A stretch of 64,000 bases of DNA from Calothrix sp. PCC 7716. Lineage in GTDB: Bacteria > Cyanobacteriota > Cyanobacteriia > Cyanobacteriales > Nostocaceae. The notes beneath the pieces were generated by a model. It was given only the letters and a program-made list of their open reading frames with translations. It did not search any database and was not told where the DNA came from. The position numbers and the translations under genes were made by a program. How positions within the stretch are numbered: position 1 is the first letter of the stretch; every line of letters begins with the position of its first letter. Location of the stretch: contig NZ_AP025018.1 in NCBI RefSeq assembly GCF_019977735.1, positions 744,001 through 808,000 of the forward strand, written 5' to 3'. Below are positions 52,501-61,921 of the stretch, in pieces.

Positions 52501-53271
52501 ATGCAAAAAGTTATGTTAAGCGCAAAAATTCTCGCAGCAGCTACTATCGGTCTCAGTGTTCTTACCTTCGCTTCCACTGCAAGTGCTACTTCTTTGGTTC
52601 CTAATATAGAAGGTGAAATTAAAACAACAAATCTTGGTTGTCTTAGTAACGCAACCTGTATTGATACTACCAATGCAGCACAATCTCCTTTTACTTATGA
52701 AGTTACAAGTAAATCTTTCGATTCTAAATTTACTGAAAGCCTTTTGTTTGTTGATAACCGCGCCACTTCAAATAGTTACAGTGTTGGCAGTCTTGGCATT
52801 ACATTTGGAACAACAGATGCAGGTACCAACACACCTCCTGGTCAATACTGGTTCCGTCCTGTAGCAAGACGTATTGATCAAAATAATAACATCAGCATAC
52901 CCGAAAGCGGTCAATTAGAAATTGGTCAATTCTTCTTCGATTTTCTAGGTAAAGAAGTTGATTCTCTTACTCTTGAATTATTCGATGTTGAAGACAAAGA
53001 TATAACCAAAATTTTGAAAGTTAATGGCGCTGCTCCTATTACTCCAATTGTCGCTGCTGAAGGTCCAAATGGTAACATACAGCGAGTTACTATTAAGGAT
53101 GTGAAAAATTTTCAAATTCAACTTGGCAATCCTAACAGCACCAAATTTCCTACGACTGGTGATGGTGTAGCTATGCGTAGTGTTCCTGAACCTACTGCTG
53201 TAATTAGCTTAGGCGCCTTAGCTGTGGCTGGTATGTTTGGTACTCGTCAGCGTCGTAAAATGGGTGTTTGA
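52501..53271 (+). CDS. PEP-CTERM sorting-domain protein
   Basis: 256 residues. Signal peptide at the N terminus (KILAAATIGLSVLTFASTAS, then ATA). The body is a beta-rich extracellular domain with little identity (TYEVTSKSFDSKFTESLLFV, DFLGKEVDSLTLELFDVED). The C terminus has the classical tripartite sorting signal: SVPEPTAVISLG, a hydrophobic stretch (ALAVAGMFG) and a basic cluster (TRQRRK). It is therefore a probable substrate of the cyanoexosortase at 45971. The natural role of the body domain (LEVG-like or unknown) is not clear. Confidence 0.88.
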   Translation: MQKVMLSAKILAAATIGLSVLTFASTASATSLVPNIEGEIKTTNLGCLSNATCIDTTNAAQSPFTYEVTSKSFDSKFTESLLFVDNRATSNSYSVGSLGITFGTTDAGTNTPPGQYWFRPVARRIDQNNNISIPESGQLEIGQFFFDFLGKEVDSLTLELFDVEDKDITKILKVNGAAPITPIVAAEGPNGNIQRVTIKDVKNFQIQLGNPNSTKFPTTGDGVAMRSVPEPTAVISLGALAVAGMFGTRQRRKMGV

Positions 53272-53346
53272 TGGAACGGGCTTTCTATGCCCATTCCACA
53301 AGATTTTCATTTCACATCATCACATCATCACATCAATGTATAATAT

Positions 53347-53862
53347 CTAGTTAAATACTTGGGGATAGGTAGTGTAAATAAATACGGCGACTGCGGTGAT
53401 TGCGAGTAGTCCTTGAATTAAGTTTCCTACTACGGTACCGACTACGATGCCAATACCAGCTTTTATGGCAGTTTGAAAATTTTTGCAATACAAGTACTCA
53501 CCTATAATTGCTCCTAGTAGTGGTCCAAGTAGCATACCTAACAATGGACCACCAACAGGAAGCGCAGGGAGTAAACCCAAAAACCCGACTATTAAACCTA
53601 CAAAGGCGCCTATTTGACCCCATTTACTAGCACCTGCTTTTTTGGCGCCAATATAACCCGCAAGGAAGTCAACACCAATACTTAATAACAAAACTACGCC
53701 AGTAACAATAAGAGGTGTGCTAATTGCTGCAAAAGATTTTTGCACTACACCCCAAATAATAATCGCGATTAAAATTAAACTACTTCCTGGTAAAGCTGGA
53801 ACGACGGCGCCAACTATACCAAATATCATTACAGCTACTAACGACCAATAAATAATTTGCAT
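53347..53862 (-). CDS. DUF456 family membrane protein
   Basis: 171 residues, almost entirely membrane-embedded, with four to six transmembrane helices. Glycine-rich helix pairs (FGIVGAVVPALPGSSLILIA, GGPLLGMLLGPLLGAIIGEY) and the GAKKAGASKWGQIGAFVGLI loop define DUF456. No transport or catalytic function is assigned to the family. It is the downstream neighbour of ccbB on the same strand, separated only by a GAGTCAGGAGTC-type repeat, so the two may form a unit. Confidence 0.88.
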   Translation of the reverse strand: MQIIYWSLVAVMIFGIVGAVVPALPGSSLILIAIIIWGVVQKSFAAISTPLIVTGVVLLLSIGVDFLAGYIGAKKAGASKWGQIGAFVGLIVGFLGLLPALPVGGPLLGMLLGPLLGAIIGEYLYCKNFQTAIKAGIGIVVGTVVGNLIQGLLAITAVAVFIYTTYPQVFN

Positions 53863-53869
53863 AAATACT

Positions 53870-53962
53870 CAGGAGTCAGAGGTCAGGAGTCAGAGGTCAG
53901 GAGTCAGGAGTTTGGAGTTTGGAATGTTTTGTTACTCCTGACTCCATACCTCCTGACTTCTC
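53870..53962. repeat. GAGTCAGGAGTCAGAG tandem/inverted repeat
   Basis: Units GTCAGGAGTCAGAG are repeated at 53876-53910, followed by a partly complementary TCCTGACTCC...CCTCCTGACTTC stretch to 53962. The right half overlaps and encodes the last residues of ccbB. It is a second short-repeat family, unrelated in sequence to the AGTGCTG arrays but similar in layout. Confidence 0.8.
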
Positions 53963-54589
53963 AAGAGTAACAGCTAGTTTATCGGCAATTCCAGCTATCC
54001 AGTTTTCGTCTTGCTGGGTGTAACTACGTGGTGCGTTGGCGCCTAATATCATTGCACCATCTTTACCTATTGGTTGACAAATTATTCCTTGTGTGTTTTC
54101 TGGTAAATAATCAAACTCTATTTTGCCTGGGTAAGCTTTAACGTCAACTAAATAAACTGCTTTTTGTTTTTCAAGTACTCGATTTAATATTGCCCCCGGC
54201 TTTACTTCTGATTTTTGTCCTAATATTCCTCGCCGTAATAAAACTTTACCTTTATATACGACGACGATTGAGCGCGTTACTGTATTAAGTAGTAATAATC
54301 GCGAAGCCCAGGCTAATTCATTTTTAACTGTATCTGGTAAGTCAGTTACTAATTCAAATCCTTCTTCTCCAATTAATTCAACTGCGTCAGGTGTTCTGGC
54401 TTGCACTTGTTGCCATAGCATCCCTGTTAATACTAATAAAGCACTTAATATTACTCCCAAAACATCGGCGCGCGATTGGGAGTTTGTTAGTTCTGGTGTA
54501 AATATTCTATTTATAAACAATAATACGGCACCTAACATACCCACTACTAGCGGTAGGCGCCTGATTACGCGATTTGGGTCTTTTGCCAT
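53897..54589 (-). CDS. ccbB: Cofactor assembly of complex C subunit B (CCB2/CCB4-like)
   Basis: 230 residues from ATG at 54589 (MAKDPNRVIRRLPLVVGMLG). Two N-terminal transmembrane helices (VVGMLGAVLLFI and VLGVILSALLVLTGMLWQQ) and a soluble domain with LLNTVTRSIVVVYKGKVLLR. In plants CCB2 and CCB4 form a dimer needed to attach haem c(i) covalently to cytochrome b6; the cyanobacterial homologue should do the same for the b6f complex. The last 20 or so residues (after KLAVTLEKSGG) are encoded by a repeat and are not native-looking, so the original stop may be lost. Confidence 0.87.
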   Translation of the reverse strand: MAKDPNRVIRRLPLVVGMLGAVLLFINRIFTPELTNSQSRADVLGVILSALLVLTGMLWQQVQARTPDAVELIGEEGFELVTDLPDTVKNELAWASRLLLLNTVTRSIVVVYKGKVLLRRGILGQKSEVKPGAILNRVLEKQKAVYLVDVKAYPGKIEFDYLPENTQGIICQPIGKDGAMILGANAPRSYTQQDENWIAGIADKLAVTLEKSGGMESGVTKHSKLQTPDS

Positions 54590-54682
54590 AATTTTTGGTT
54601 TCAACTGCTAATTACGATGGTGCATGACGCTACAAAATTAGTAATTTTGTTCTAAAATCTTTAATAGCGTCACGCACCCTAC

Positions 54683-55420
54683 TTATTCCTCACCCGGTTC
54701 GATAATGCGTTGAAAAAGGTAGCCGGTACCTCGTGCTGTCAATATTAATTCTGGGTTGCTTGGGTCGTCTTCTAGTTTTGCACGGAGTCTAGATATATGT
54801 ACGTCTACGACACGGGTGTCTACGTGACGTTCGGGTGTGTATCCCCAAACTTCTTGCAAAATTTCTGACCGAGAAAATGCTTCCCCAGAACGACTTACGA
54901 GTAATTCAAGTAAGCTAAATTCCATTCCTGTCAACCGGATGCGTTCATCACCTTTATAAACTTGACGTTTATTTGTATCAATTTTTATAGTGCTGACATG
55001 AATTACACCTGAACTTGGAATGCCTGAAATTCCTGTCTTATCTACTCTGCGGAGAACAGACCTGATTCGAGCTTCGAGTTCTTTCGGAGAAAATGGTTTG
55101 ACTACGTAGTCATCAGCACCTAATTCTAGCCCTGTGATGCGGTCAGCCACATCTCCTAGGGCTGTTAACATAATGATAGGTACATCTGATTCTTTACGTA
55201 ATTCTTGACAAACCCCATACCCGTCCAATTTTGGCATCATTACATCCAAAACTACCAAGTCGGGTTCGGCTTTGCGGAATGTTTCTAAAGCTTCTTCTCC
55301 ATCCCCAGCGGTGACTACTTCGTAGCCAATCATCGAAAGGCGCGTTTCCAATATTCGACGAATGCTAGCCTCATCGTCTACCACTAGGATTTTTTCTTTA
55401 TGGCTTTCCAAGTTTCTCAA
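54683..55420 (-). CDS. rpaB: OmpR-family response regulator RpaB (Ycf27)
   Basis: 245 residues. Receiver domain with phospho-acceptor Asp59 (VVLDVMMPKLDGYG), DD pocket (VVDDEASIRR) and K (VVKPFSPKELEAR); winged-helix DNA-binding domain at about 140-240 (GMEFSLLELLVSRSGEAFSR, VWGYTPERHVDTRVVDVHIS, ARGTGYLFQ). RpaB, essential in cyanobacteria and paired with the sensor NblS, controls high-light and photosystem genes through HLR1 sites. It is divergent from radA, separated by 158 bases, which matches the arrangement I recall from other Nostocales genomes. Confidence 0.95.
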   Translation of the reverse strand: MRNLESHKEKILVVDDEASIRRILETRLSMIGYEVVTAGDGEEALETFRKAEPDLVVLDVMMPKLDGYGVCQELRKESDVPIIMLTALGDVADRITGLELGADDYVVKPFSPKELEARIRSVLRRVDKTGISGIPSSGVIHVSTIKIDTNKRQVYKGDERIRLTGMEFSLLELLVSRSGEAFSRSEILQEVWGYTPERHVDTRVVDVHISRLRAKLEDDPSNPELILTARGTGYLFQRIIEPGEE

Positions 55421-55578
55421 CGCTCCTTAACTAAACTTTGCATGATTAATTTTTACTACCACATTATTAAGATATCATTCCTATTATTCGTTAGTAAAAA
55501 CCTACAAGGCTTGCGATTACTAGCTTTTACTTTTGCCTAAAACTTAAGGAAAAATTAAGATTATTTAACTAAATTAAA

Positions 55579-57195
55579 ATGCCAAAGTCTCGTACAATTT
55601 ACGTTTGCAACGAATGCGGTTGTGAATCACCACAGTGGTTCGGTCGGTGTCCCGGTTGCGGTACCTACAATTCGCTTGAAGAACAAATTTCTAACCAAGC
55701 TGCCAGTGATGCTTCACCAAGTCGGGGTGTTGGTAGCTGGCATAATCAATCAGGCGCCAACAAAACTGCTAAGAAACCTCCAAAAGCACGCGCGTCTCTA
55801 AAGTTCGACCAAATTAGCGACCGTCAGGTTTTACGTTTACCTTCAGGATACGGCGAACTCGACCGTGTTTTAGGTGGGGGTGTAGTACCTGGTTCGATGG
55901 TACTCATTGGTGGAGACCCTGGTATTGGTAAATCAACGCTGTTGTTACAGGTATCGAATCAACTCGCACAACGTTATCGTATTCTATATATTTCTGGTGA
56001 AGAATCTGGACAACAGGTAAAATTGCGTGCTTCACGTTTGGGGGTTTCACCAACCATCGATATTGAGGCGCCTACTGATAACCCTGTAGAAATAGAAAAC
56101 CCAGAGAATGGTAATGGTAATACCGTTAACAGTGAAAACGGAAATGCGACTAAAAGCATCAAGTTAGAAGAAATACCTTTAATTGAAACGACAAAATCAG
56201 TAGGCGCCGATTTGTACATATTACCAGAGACAGATTTAGAAGAAATATTGCGCGAAATTGATTCCTTAAAGCCAGATTTAGCGGTAATAGACAGTATTCA
56301 AACGGTATTTTTTCCAAGCCTCGCATCGTCGCCTGGTTCAGTAGCACAGGTACGCGAATGTACAGCAGCCCTAATGAAAGTCGCGAAACACGAAGATATC
56401 ACAATGTTGATAGTCGGACACGTGACTAAAGAAGGTGCAATTGCAGGACCAAGGGTATTAGAACACCTTGTAGATACAGTGCTTTACTTTGAAGGTGACA
56501 GGTTTGCTTCACACCGTTTACTACGAACCGTTAAAAACCGTTTTGGCGCCACTCATGAAATTGGTATTTTTGAAATGGTTGCCAACGGGTTACGAGAAGT
56601 TCCCAACCCATCAGAATTATTTTTAGGAAACCGCGATGACCCGGCGCCTGGAAGTGCAATAGTAGTAGCGTGTGAAGGAACACGTCCCATCGTAGTTGAA
56701 CTACAAGCATTAGTCAGTCCAACAAGTTACTCATCTCCACGTCGTTCCACAACAGGTATTGACTATAACCGTTTAGTGCAAATTCTCGCAGTCTTAGAAA
56801 AGCGAGTAGGAATTCCAATGTCAAAGCTAGATTCTTATGTAGCTTCTGTAGGTGGTTTAAACGTCGAAGAACCTGCCGTTGACTTAGGAGTCGCCATTGC
56901 CTTAGTAGCAAGTTTCCGAGACAGAATAGTAGATTCGAGTACAGTGCTAATTGGTGAAGTCGGTTTAGGTGGACAAGTTCGTCCAGTTTCGCAAATGGAA
57001 ATGCGACTCAAAGAAGCGGCAAAACTCGGATTTAAGCGCGCAATTGTTCCAAAAGGGCAAAAATTCCCCGAATTAGATATCGAGATTATACCAGTAGCAA
57101 AAGTTATCGACGCTATTATCGCCGCAATTCCTCAACAATCACTCAGTGTTGAAGATTTTGCCCCCGATGATGAAGTCGAAAGTGCTGATTTTTAA
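55579..57195 (+). CDS. radA: DNA repair protein RadA/Sms
   Basis: 538 residues. N-terminal C4 zinc finger (VCNECGCESPQWFGRCPGCG), RecA-like ATPase core with Walker A GGDPGIGKST, the RadA motif KNRFG (TVKNRFGATHEIG) and a C-terminal Lon-like domain (about 380-530). RadA is a hexameric branch-migration helicase that processes recombination intermediates. A hydrophilic, Asn-rich insertion (about residues 165-200, with NPENGNGNTVNSENGN) lies between Walker A and the next core strand. The start is the standard zinc-finger start MPKSRTIYVCNECG. A hairpin repeat (GCACAGGCATCCCTGCCTGTGC, about 57203) follows the stop. Confidence 0.95.
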   Translation: MPKSRTIYVCNECGCESPQWFGRCPGCGTYNSLEEQISNQAASDASPSRGVGSWHNQSGANKTAKKPPKARASLKFDQISDRQVLRLPSGYGELDRVLGGGVVPGSMVLIGGDPGIGKSTLLLQVSNQLAQRYRILYISGEESGQQVKLRASRLGVSPTIDIEAPTDNPVEIENPENGNGNTVNSENGNATKSIKLEEIPLIETTKSVGADLYILPETDLEEILREIDSLKPDLAVIDSIQTVFFPSLASSPGSVAQVRECTAALMKVAKHEDITMLIVGHVTKEGAIAGPRVLEHLVDTVLYFEGDRFASHRLLRTVKNRFGATHEIGIFEMVANGLREVPNPSELFLGNRDDPAPGSAIVVACEGTRPIVVELQALVSPTSYSSPRRSTTGIDYNRLVQILAVLEKRVGIPMSKLDSYVASVGGLNVEEPAVDLGVAIALVASFRDRIVDSSTVLIGEVGLGGQVRPVSQMEMRLKEAAKLGFKRAIVPKGQKFPELDIEIIPVAKVIDAIIAAIPQQSLSVEDFAPDDEVESADF

Positions 57196-57470
57196 GTCTT
57201 GTAGCACAGGCATCCCTGCCTGTGCAGTAATATAATTTTTTACTACAGAGACACAGAGACACAGAGAAGAGATTTAAGAAATGAAATAAAATAGTAGTTA
57301 CGATAATAAAGACGCTTCGGTTTTGAGGCGTTTTCATTATATTTAAGTTTTGTACAATTAGTAGTACAGTTCAAAAACAGACACAAGCTTTGGTTTATTG
57401 GAAGGTAACTTACTGTAAATATATCTACAGAGTTTTTCCTTAACAATTTGTACTAAATTGGAAAAAAGTC

Positions 57471-58202
57471 ATGATAATATCTCCTATTGCCCAATTGCAA
57501 GTGACGTGGGAAAAACTACCTGATGATTATGTATTACCTGACGAACCAGTGGATAACATCAACCAACCCCCACTTGCAGCAGCATTGTCCGAAATTTTGC
57601 AAATGAATGGCAAACTGCCAGCAAATGCTTTAACTCCTACCAATTATGGTATATGCGTCAAAGTAAATGGTCGATATGTAATTAAGGCGCCTGATTGGGC
57701 ATATATACCTAATATTATCGTACCTAGAAGCGAAGTAGAGCGCAGTTATACACCGACTTTACAAGGTGATATGCCTGTAATTGTTGTAGAATTTGTTTCT
57801 GATACCGAAGGCAATGAGTATTCTGTAAAACCAACTTACCCACCAGGCAAATGGTATTTTTACGAGACCATTTTAAAGGTGAGTAACTATGTAATATTTC
57901 AGCCTGATACAGGTGGTATTGAATTTTACGTTCTAAATACTTCTGGAAAGTACACCATACAAGACGCTGACCAAAATAATCGTTATTGGGTTCCTCAAAT
58001 GAACCTTTTCCTTGGAGTATGGCAAGGAACCAAAGAAAACCGAACTGGGTACTGGTTGCGCTGGTGGGATGAAGAAGGAAATCTTCTACTTTGGGGCACC
58101 GAAATGGTTGAACTTGAACGGCAGCGTGCTGAACAAGAAAGTCAGCGTGCTGAAAGATTAGCAAACCAATTGCGAGCAATGGGGATTGAGCCAGAGGTAT
58201 AA
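57471..58202 (+). CDS. Uma2 family PD-(D/E)XK protein
   Basis: 243 residues. Core motifs of the Uma2/DUF820 family are visible: VIKAPDWAYIPNIIVPRSEV (Asp of the site) and MPVIVVEFVSDTEGNEYSVK (family motif E followed by K). The C terminus is a Glu/Arg/Gln-rich coiled coil (LERQRAEQESQRAERLANQL) common in the subfamily. Such genes are highly amplified in cyanobacteria; a nuclease role is predicted from the fold, the biological role is unclear. The short hairpin at 58227-58255 (GTAGAGACGC/GCGTCTCTAC) follows it. A remnant of the same family is at 48825. Confidence 0.88.
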   Translation: MIISPIAQLQVTWEKLPDDYVLPDEPVDNINQPPLAAALSEILQMNGKLPANALTPTNYGICVKVNGRYVIKAPDWAYIPNIIVPRSEVERSYTPTLQGDMPVIVVEFVSDTEGNEYSVKPTYPPGKWYFYETILKVSNYVIFQPDTGGIEFYVLNTSGKYTIQDADQNNRYWVPQMNLFLGVWQGTKENRTGYWLRWWDEEGNLLLWGTEMVELERQRAEQESQRAERLANQLRAMGIEPEV

Positions 58203-58443
58203 TCCAAAATAATTAAATCAACATGTGTAGAGACGCAAGTAAATCGCGTCTCTACTGGTATTTAATGTTTGTTACTGATTAACAATTAAAATAATTAAAA
58301 ATGACAATTAAAAACATATTATATTAGTAATTTATAACACTTTTTTAACAAAATATTGCAAAGTATATTTATTTAATTACTATTTCATTTCAACTTTGAT
58401 TCAGATAAATAATTAATCATCACGCTATAACTCACTCTCTGTA

Positions 58444-59349
58444 ATGAAATTTATGAGTTTATCGCGCGTTTTGCTGCTGCAAGTTCTAATTATTGGACTC
58501 TTTGCAGTAGGATGCGAAACTAAGAATAATAAGGATGATGACGACTCGAATATCGATAAGCTCAGTATTGGTGTTGTTAGCTACGGTGAAGGTGCCAATT
58601 CGCTCGTCTTGTACGAACAATTTAAGGATTATATTGCTACTAAAACCAAAAAAATTGTCGAACTTGAGCCTGCTTATAATGAACTACAAGCAGTTGCACA
58701 AGTAGAGCGTAAAACCTGGGAAGTCGTTTTTGCACCACCTGGACTAGCGGCAATTGCTATTGCTTCTTCACAATATAAACCGATTTTTTCAATGGAGGGT
58801 ATTAGTAACACGCAGCGTTCTTTAATCTTGGTTCGTGATGATAAACCTTATCAAAAAATTGGCGACTTGGCTAATCAAGTTATTGCTTTAGGCAAACCTG
58901 GTTCCGCTGCTGCTTTTTACGTGCCATTGTACGACTTGTATGGAATGACACTAGCACAAATCAAACTGGCGCCAACTCCAAAAACTGCACTAACTTGGTT
59001 GAGCGATAGCACTGTTGAAGCTATTGCTATGTCTGAAAATGATTATGAAACGTTGCGGCGCGAATTTACCCAAACCAAGTTTAGAGTTTTACATACAAGT
59101 CGTTGGATACCAGCAGGTGTTGTATTAGCATCACCAAATCTCGACCGTAATCTTCTTTCTGTAATCCAAAAATCGATGCGTGAGGCGCCTGCTGATATTG
59201 TCGCAGATGCTGGTTATGTGCCTACTGCCAAAATACCCAACTACGAACAATTTATTAAACTAATCGAAAAAGTCCGACCCTTCGAGGAAAAAGTCAAACA
59301 AACCCCTGTTGTCTTGGCACCCACAATATCATCAGCCAAAACCAAATAA
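58444..59349 (+). CDS. PhnD-type (phosphate/phosphonate) substrate-binding lipoprotein
   Basis: 301 residues. Signal sequence with lipobox FAVGC (Cys24) and an Asp-rich linker, then a periplasmic binding fold of the PhnD family: KLSIGVVSYGEGANSLVLYE, VVFAPPGLAAIAI, LGKPGSAAAFYVPLYDLYGM and SDSTVEAIAMSENDYETLRR. PhnD relatives bind phosphonate, phosphite or phosphate; other members act as sensor-associated ligand-binding proteins. No transporter permease or ATPase is encoded nearby. Instead a Ser/Thr kinase gene follows after 53 bases, so a role as input to a kinase pathway is plausible. A palindrome (59356-59381) lies between the two genes. Confidence 0.87.
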   Translation: MKFMSLSRVLLLQVLIIGLFAVGCETKNNKDDDDSNIDKLSIGVVSYGEGANSLVLYEQFKDYIATKTKKIVELEPAYNELQAVAQVERKTWEVVFAPPGLAAIAIASSQYKPIFSMEGISNTQRSLILVRDDKPYQKIGDLANQVIALGKPGSAAAFYVPLYDLYGMTLAQIKLAPTPKTALTWLSDSTVEAIAMSENDYETLRREFTQTKFRVLHTSRWIPAGVVLASPNLDRNLLSVIQKSMREAPADIVADAGYVPTAKIPNYEQFIKLIEKVRPFEEKVKQTPVVLAPTISSAKTK

Positions 59350-59402
59350 CAAAATGTAGAGACGTTACATGTAACGTCTCCTATCATCCAGGAGTAATAC
59401 AT

Positions 59403-60737
59403 ATGTCTGGGTTTCCCTTAGCAGGTTCAGAAATAGCTGCTGGAACATTAATCGATAATCGTTACATAATTCAAAAGCTACTCGGACAAGGAGGACTTGG
59501 CAGAACTTATTTAGCTTTTGATACCCGTCGTTTTAACGAAGCTTGTGTTCTAAAAGAGTTCGCTCCCATTGGTACGGGTGAAAGCGGTATAGAAAAGTGT
59601 CGGAATTTATTTAAACGCGAAGCCAAAATTTTGCACCAACTCGAACACCCACAAATTCCCCGCTTTTTGGCGTGTTTTGAAGGAGAAGGCAGATTATTTT
59701 TGGTGCAAGAATATGTTGATGGTAAGACTTATTCGGCTTTATTGCGCGAACGGCAGCAGCAAGATAAAGTTTTTACTGAGAATGAAGTTATTGAATGGTT
59801 GAATAAATTATTACCTATACTTGAGTATATACACGAACATAATATTATTCATCGTGATATTTCTCCCGATAATATCATGTTGCCTTCAGGGAAAGATTTA
59901 CCCGTATTAATCGATTTTGGGGTAGGTAAACAAATTGCCGACTTTAATGACAGCAGTAACGGCGAGCAGGTAACTTTTGTTGGCAAAATGTCATTAGTCG
60001 GAAAAGTCGGATATGCACCACGCGAGCAAATTAGTATTGGGATGTGTTCACCTAGTAGCGATTTATATGCTTTGGGTGTTACAGCAGTTGTGTTATTAAC
60101 CGGACGTGACCCATCGTTTTTAATGGACCAATACTCTTTAGAGTGGAAATGGCGATTGTACGCATCGGTTCGCGATGGTTTTGCACAAATTCTCGATAAA
60201 ATGCTGATTGATATTCCTAAAAACCGCTACCAGTCAGCATCTGAAGTTATTCAACATCTAGAACAAATAGAGGCGCCACAATCTAACAATCTACCAAAAA
60301 CCGAGATTAACCTACCATATAGTTTGTTACCCAAGTATGATACATTGTCTGATAATTTATCCGTCCAGTTACCTCCACAAATACCTAATACATCGTGGCA
60401 ACGACCATTAATTAGTACCCAATTAGATAATACATTATACAGTACGTTTAGTAGTACAATTGGTAATACCTCTAATACTTCAAATAACGCACAAAATAAT
60501 TTTAATGATAATGATAATAAAAATCAAATAACTCGTTTACCATCACTAGACGTAGAATTTATTGAGCGTTGCGAGCTTTCTCTAGCTTATTACATAGGTC
60601 CAATGGCTAATTTAATTATTGAAGAAGTACTCGCAGAAAATCCAGATATTTCCCACTATCATTTTATTCAGCTTCTTTCTAGAGAAATTACTGACTCGCG
60701 CGATGCTATTGAATTTTCACGTAAACTATTGGGATAA
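59403..60737 (+). CDS. Serine/threonine protein kinase with C-terminal helical domain
   Basis: 444 residues. Kinase domain at about 15-290: glycine-rich LLGQGGLGRTYLAFD, VAIK-type CVLKEFAPI, catalytic loop HRDISPDNI (Ser in place of the usual Lys), LIDFG, and the APE-like APREQ. A long linker rich in Asn, Thr and Pro follows (about 295-380). The C-terminal 60 residues (LDVEFIERCELSLAYYIGPM, NLIIEEVLAENPDISHYHFI) form a helical domain seen after many cyanobacterial kinases and possibly a regulatory domain. It lies between the PhnD-type gene and the haem-sensor gene. Confidence 0.92.
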   Translation: MSGFPLAGSEIAAGTLIDNRYIIQKLLGQGGLGRTYLAFDTRRFNEACVLKEFAPIGTGESGIEKCRNLFKREAKILHQLEHPQIPRFLACFEGEGRLFLVQEYVDGKTYSALLRERQQQDKVFTENEVIEWLNKLLPILEYIHEHNIIHRDISPDNIMLPSGKDLPVLIDFGVGKQIADFNDSSNGEQVTFVGKMSLVGKVGYAPREQISIGMCSPSSDLYALGVTAVVLLTGRDPSFLMDQYSLEWKWRLYASVRDGFAQILDKMLIDIPKNRYQSASEVIQHLEQIEAPQSNNLPKTEINLPYSLLPKYDTLSDNLSVQLPPQIPNTSWQRPLISTQLDNTLYSTFSSTIGNTSNTSNNAQNNFNDNDNKNQITRLPSLDVEFIERCELSLAYYIGPMANLIIEEVLAENPDISHYHFIQLLSREITDSRDAIEFSRKLLG

Positions 60738-60743
60738 GTAGAA

Positions 60744-60812
60744 AGTGCTGAGTAATGAGTGCTGAGTGAATTTCTTATCATACTCAGCACTCAGCACTCA
60801 GCACTCAGCACT
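60744..60812. repeat. STRR hairpin between convergent genes
   Basis: AGTGCTGAGTAATGAGTGCT on the left pairs with four CTCAGCACTCAGCACT units on the right around a TTTCTTATCA loop. It lies between the convergent kinase gene and the haem-sensor gene (its C-terminal end at 60814), so it is well placed as a bidirectional terminator. Confidence 0.85.
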
Positions 60813-60813
60813 T

Positions 60814-61722
60814 TTAACTTCTTGTGTTTCCGTGTGATTTTTTTAGCCGTCGCATTGCCATTTCTAAGCTGAACTGCATTCGTCTAAATGCTTTGGCTAA
60901 GTTACCTATTTCGTCATTAGAATATTGCTCAAATTCTACATCCATATGACCTGTACTGACTTCTTCAGCGACGCGGGTTATGCGTTTGAGTGGGCGAATT
61001 ACTTGGCTGTTTAAGAACATGTTTACAAGTAATATTACTGCAATAAAAACTCCTGAGACTAAACCAATAATTACAAACGATGATTTGTTGGCTTTGTCTA
61101 TAACTTTACTTGCAGGCGCCGATATAACTTGGGCGCCGATTATTTCATTTAATTGCCAGTTGAAACCGTTGGCACTACCGTAACGCTCAATCTGACTTTT
61201 AGGAGCAACATCTGGAGTCGAGTGACACTGTAAACAGCTAGGTTCAGAAACTGATAGCGGGCGGGCTATATAATATATGTCTCTACCTGAAACTGCGCGA
61301 AAACCACTTAGTTGTTTTAATGCTCTATCATTACGAAATTGGTTAACTAAATTTGTTTCAAAGCCGTCTGCTTTATCACGCAAATTGGTTGGGTTTAATG
61401 TTGCTTCTTTGTAGAAAAAATCTCGATAATCTTGTTTCCCTCGCAATATCTCAAACACTTCACGCGCTGAGTAACCAGGTACAGACTGCGGTAAAAATTT
61501 TGTTTCCAATTTGTCTACTAATTCTGGGTTAACTTGAGTACTTGTATATTTACGTACCGAAGTCATTACTTCCATTAACATTAAACCCGTAGAAGCAATA
61601 TCATTTTTAGCATTTTGCCGTAGTAGAGAAGACAATGTAAATCCACTTATACCCAAGCCAAATATTAATATCACAATTAACAATACTGTAAACTTTTGTT
61701 TCAAATATAGATTTTTAAGCAT
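60814..61722 (-). CDS. Membrane c-type haem protein with Tll0287-like (DUF3365) domain and HAMP
   Basis: 302 residues. N-terminal transmembrane helix (FTVLLIVILIFGLGISGFTL), periplasmic Tll0287-like domain (about 40-200) with the haem motif CLQCHSTP (CxxCH), second transmembrane helix (FVIIGLVSGVFIAVILLVNM), then a HAMP domain (INSQVIRPLKRITRVAEEVS-like). It ends after HAMP without an output domain, so it must pass its signal to another protein, perhaps the adjacent kinases. Haem could sense redox state, NO or O2. Its last residues come from repeat sequence (about 60814-60840). Confidence 0.88.
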   Translation of the reverse strand: MLKNLYLKQKFTVLLIVILIFGLGISGFTLSSLLRQNAKNDIASTGLMLMEVMTSVRKYTSTQVNPELVDKLETKFLPQSVPGYSAREVFEILRGKQDYRDFFYKEATLNPTNLRDKADGFETNLVNQFRNDRALKQLSGFRAVSGRDIYYIARPLSVSEPSCLQCHSTPDVAPKSQIERYGSANGFNWQLNEIIGAQVISAPASKVIDKANKSSFVIIGLVSGVFIAVILLVNMFLNSQVIRPLKRITRVAEEVSTGHMDVEFEQYSNDEIGNLAKAFRRMQFSLEMAMRRLKKSHGNTRS

Positions 61723-61921
61723 ATTTTAATTAATTTATTAAGACTTTTTCAAAATATAACAATATAAATTTACCAATGATGATATTGGTAAACATTCTCT
61801 GAGGATATTTTAAGTTTATGTATGTTAATAACAGTTCTGAAAGTCAATAAATATTTAAGTAGAGAAGAAAGTGTGTTTGTTAGGCAATAATACGAAAAGT
61901 CAAGTTTTTTTATCATATAAA

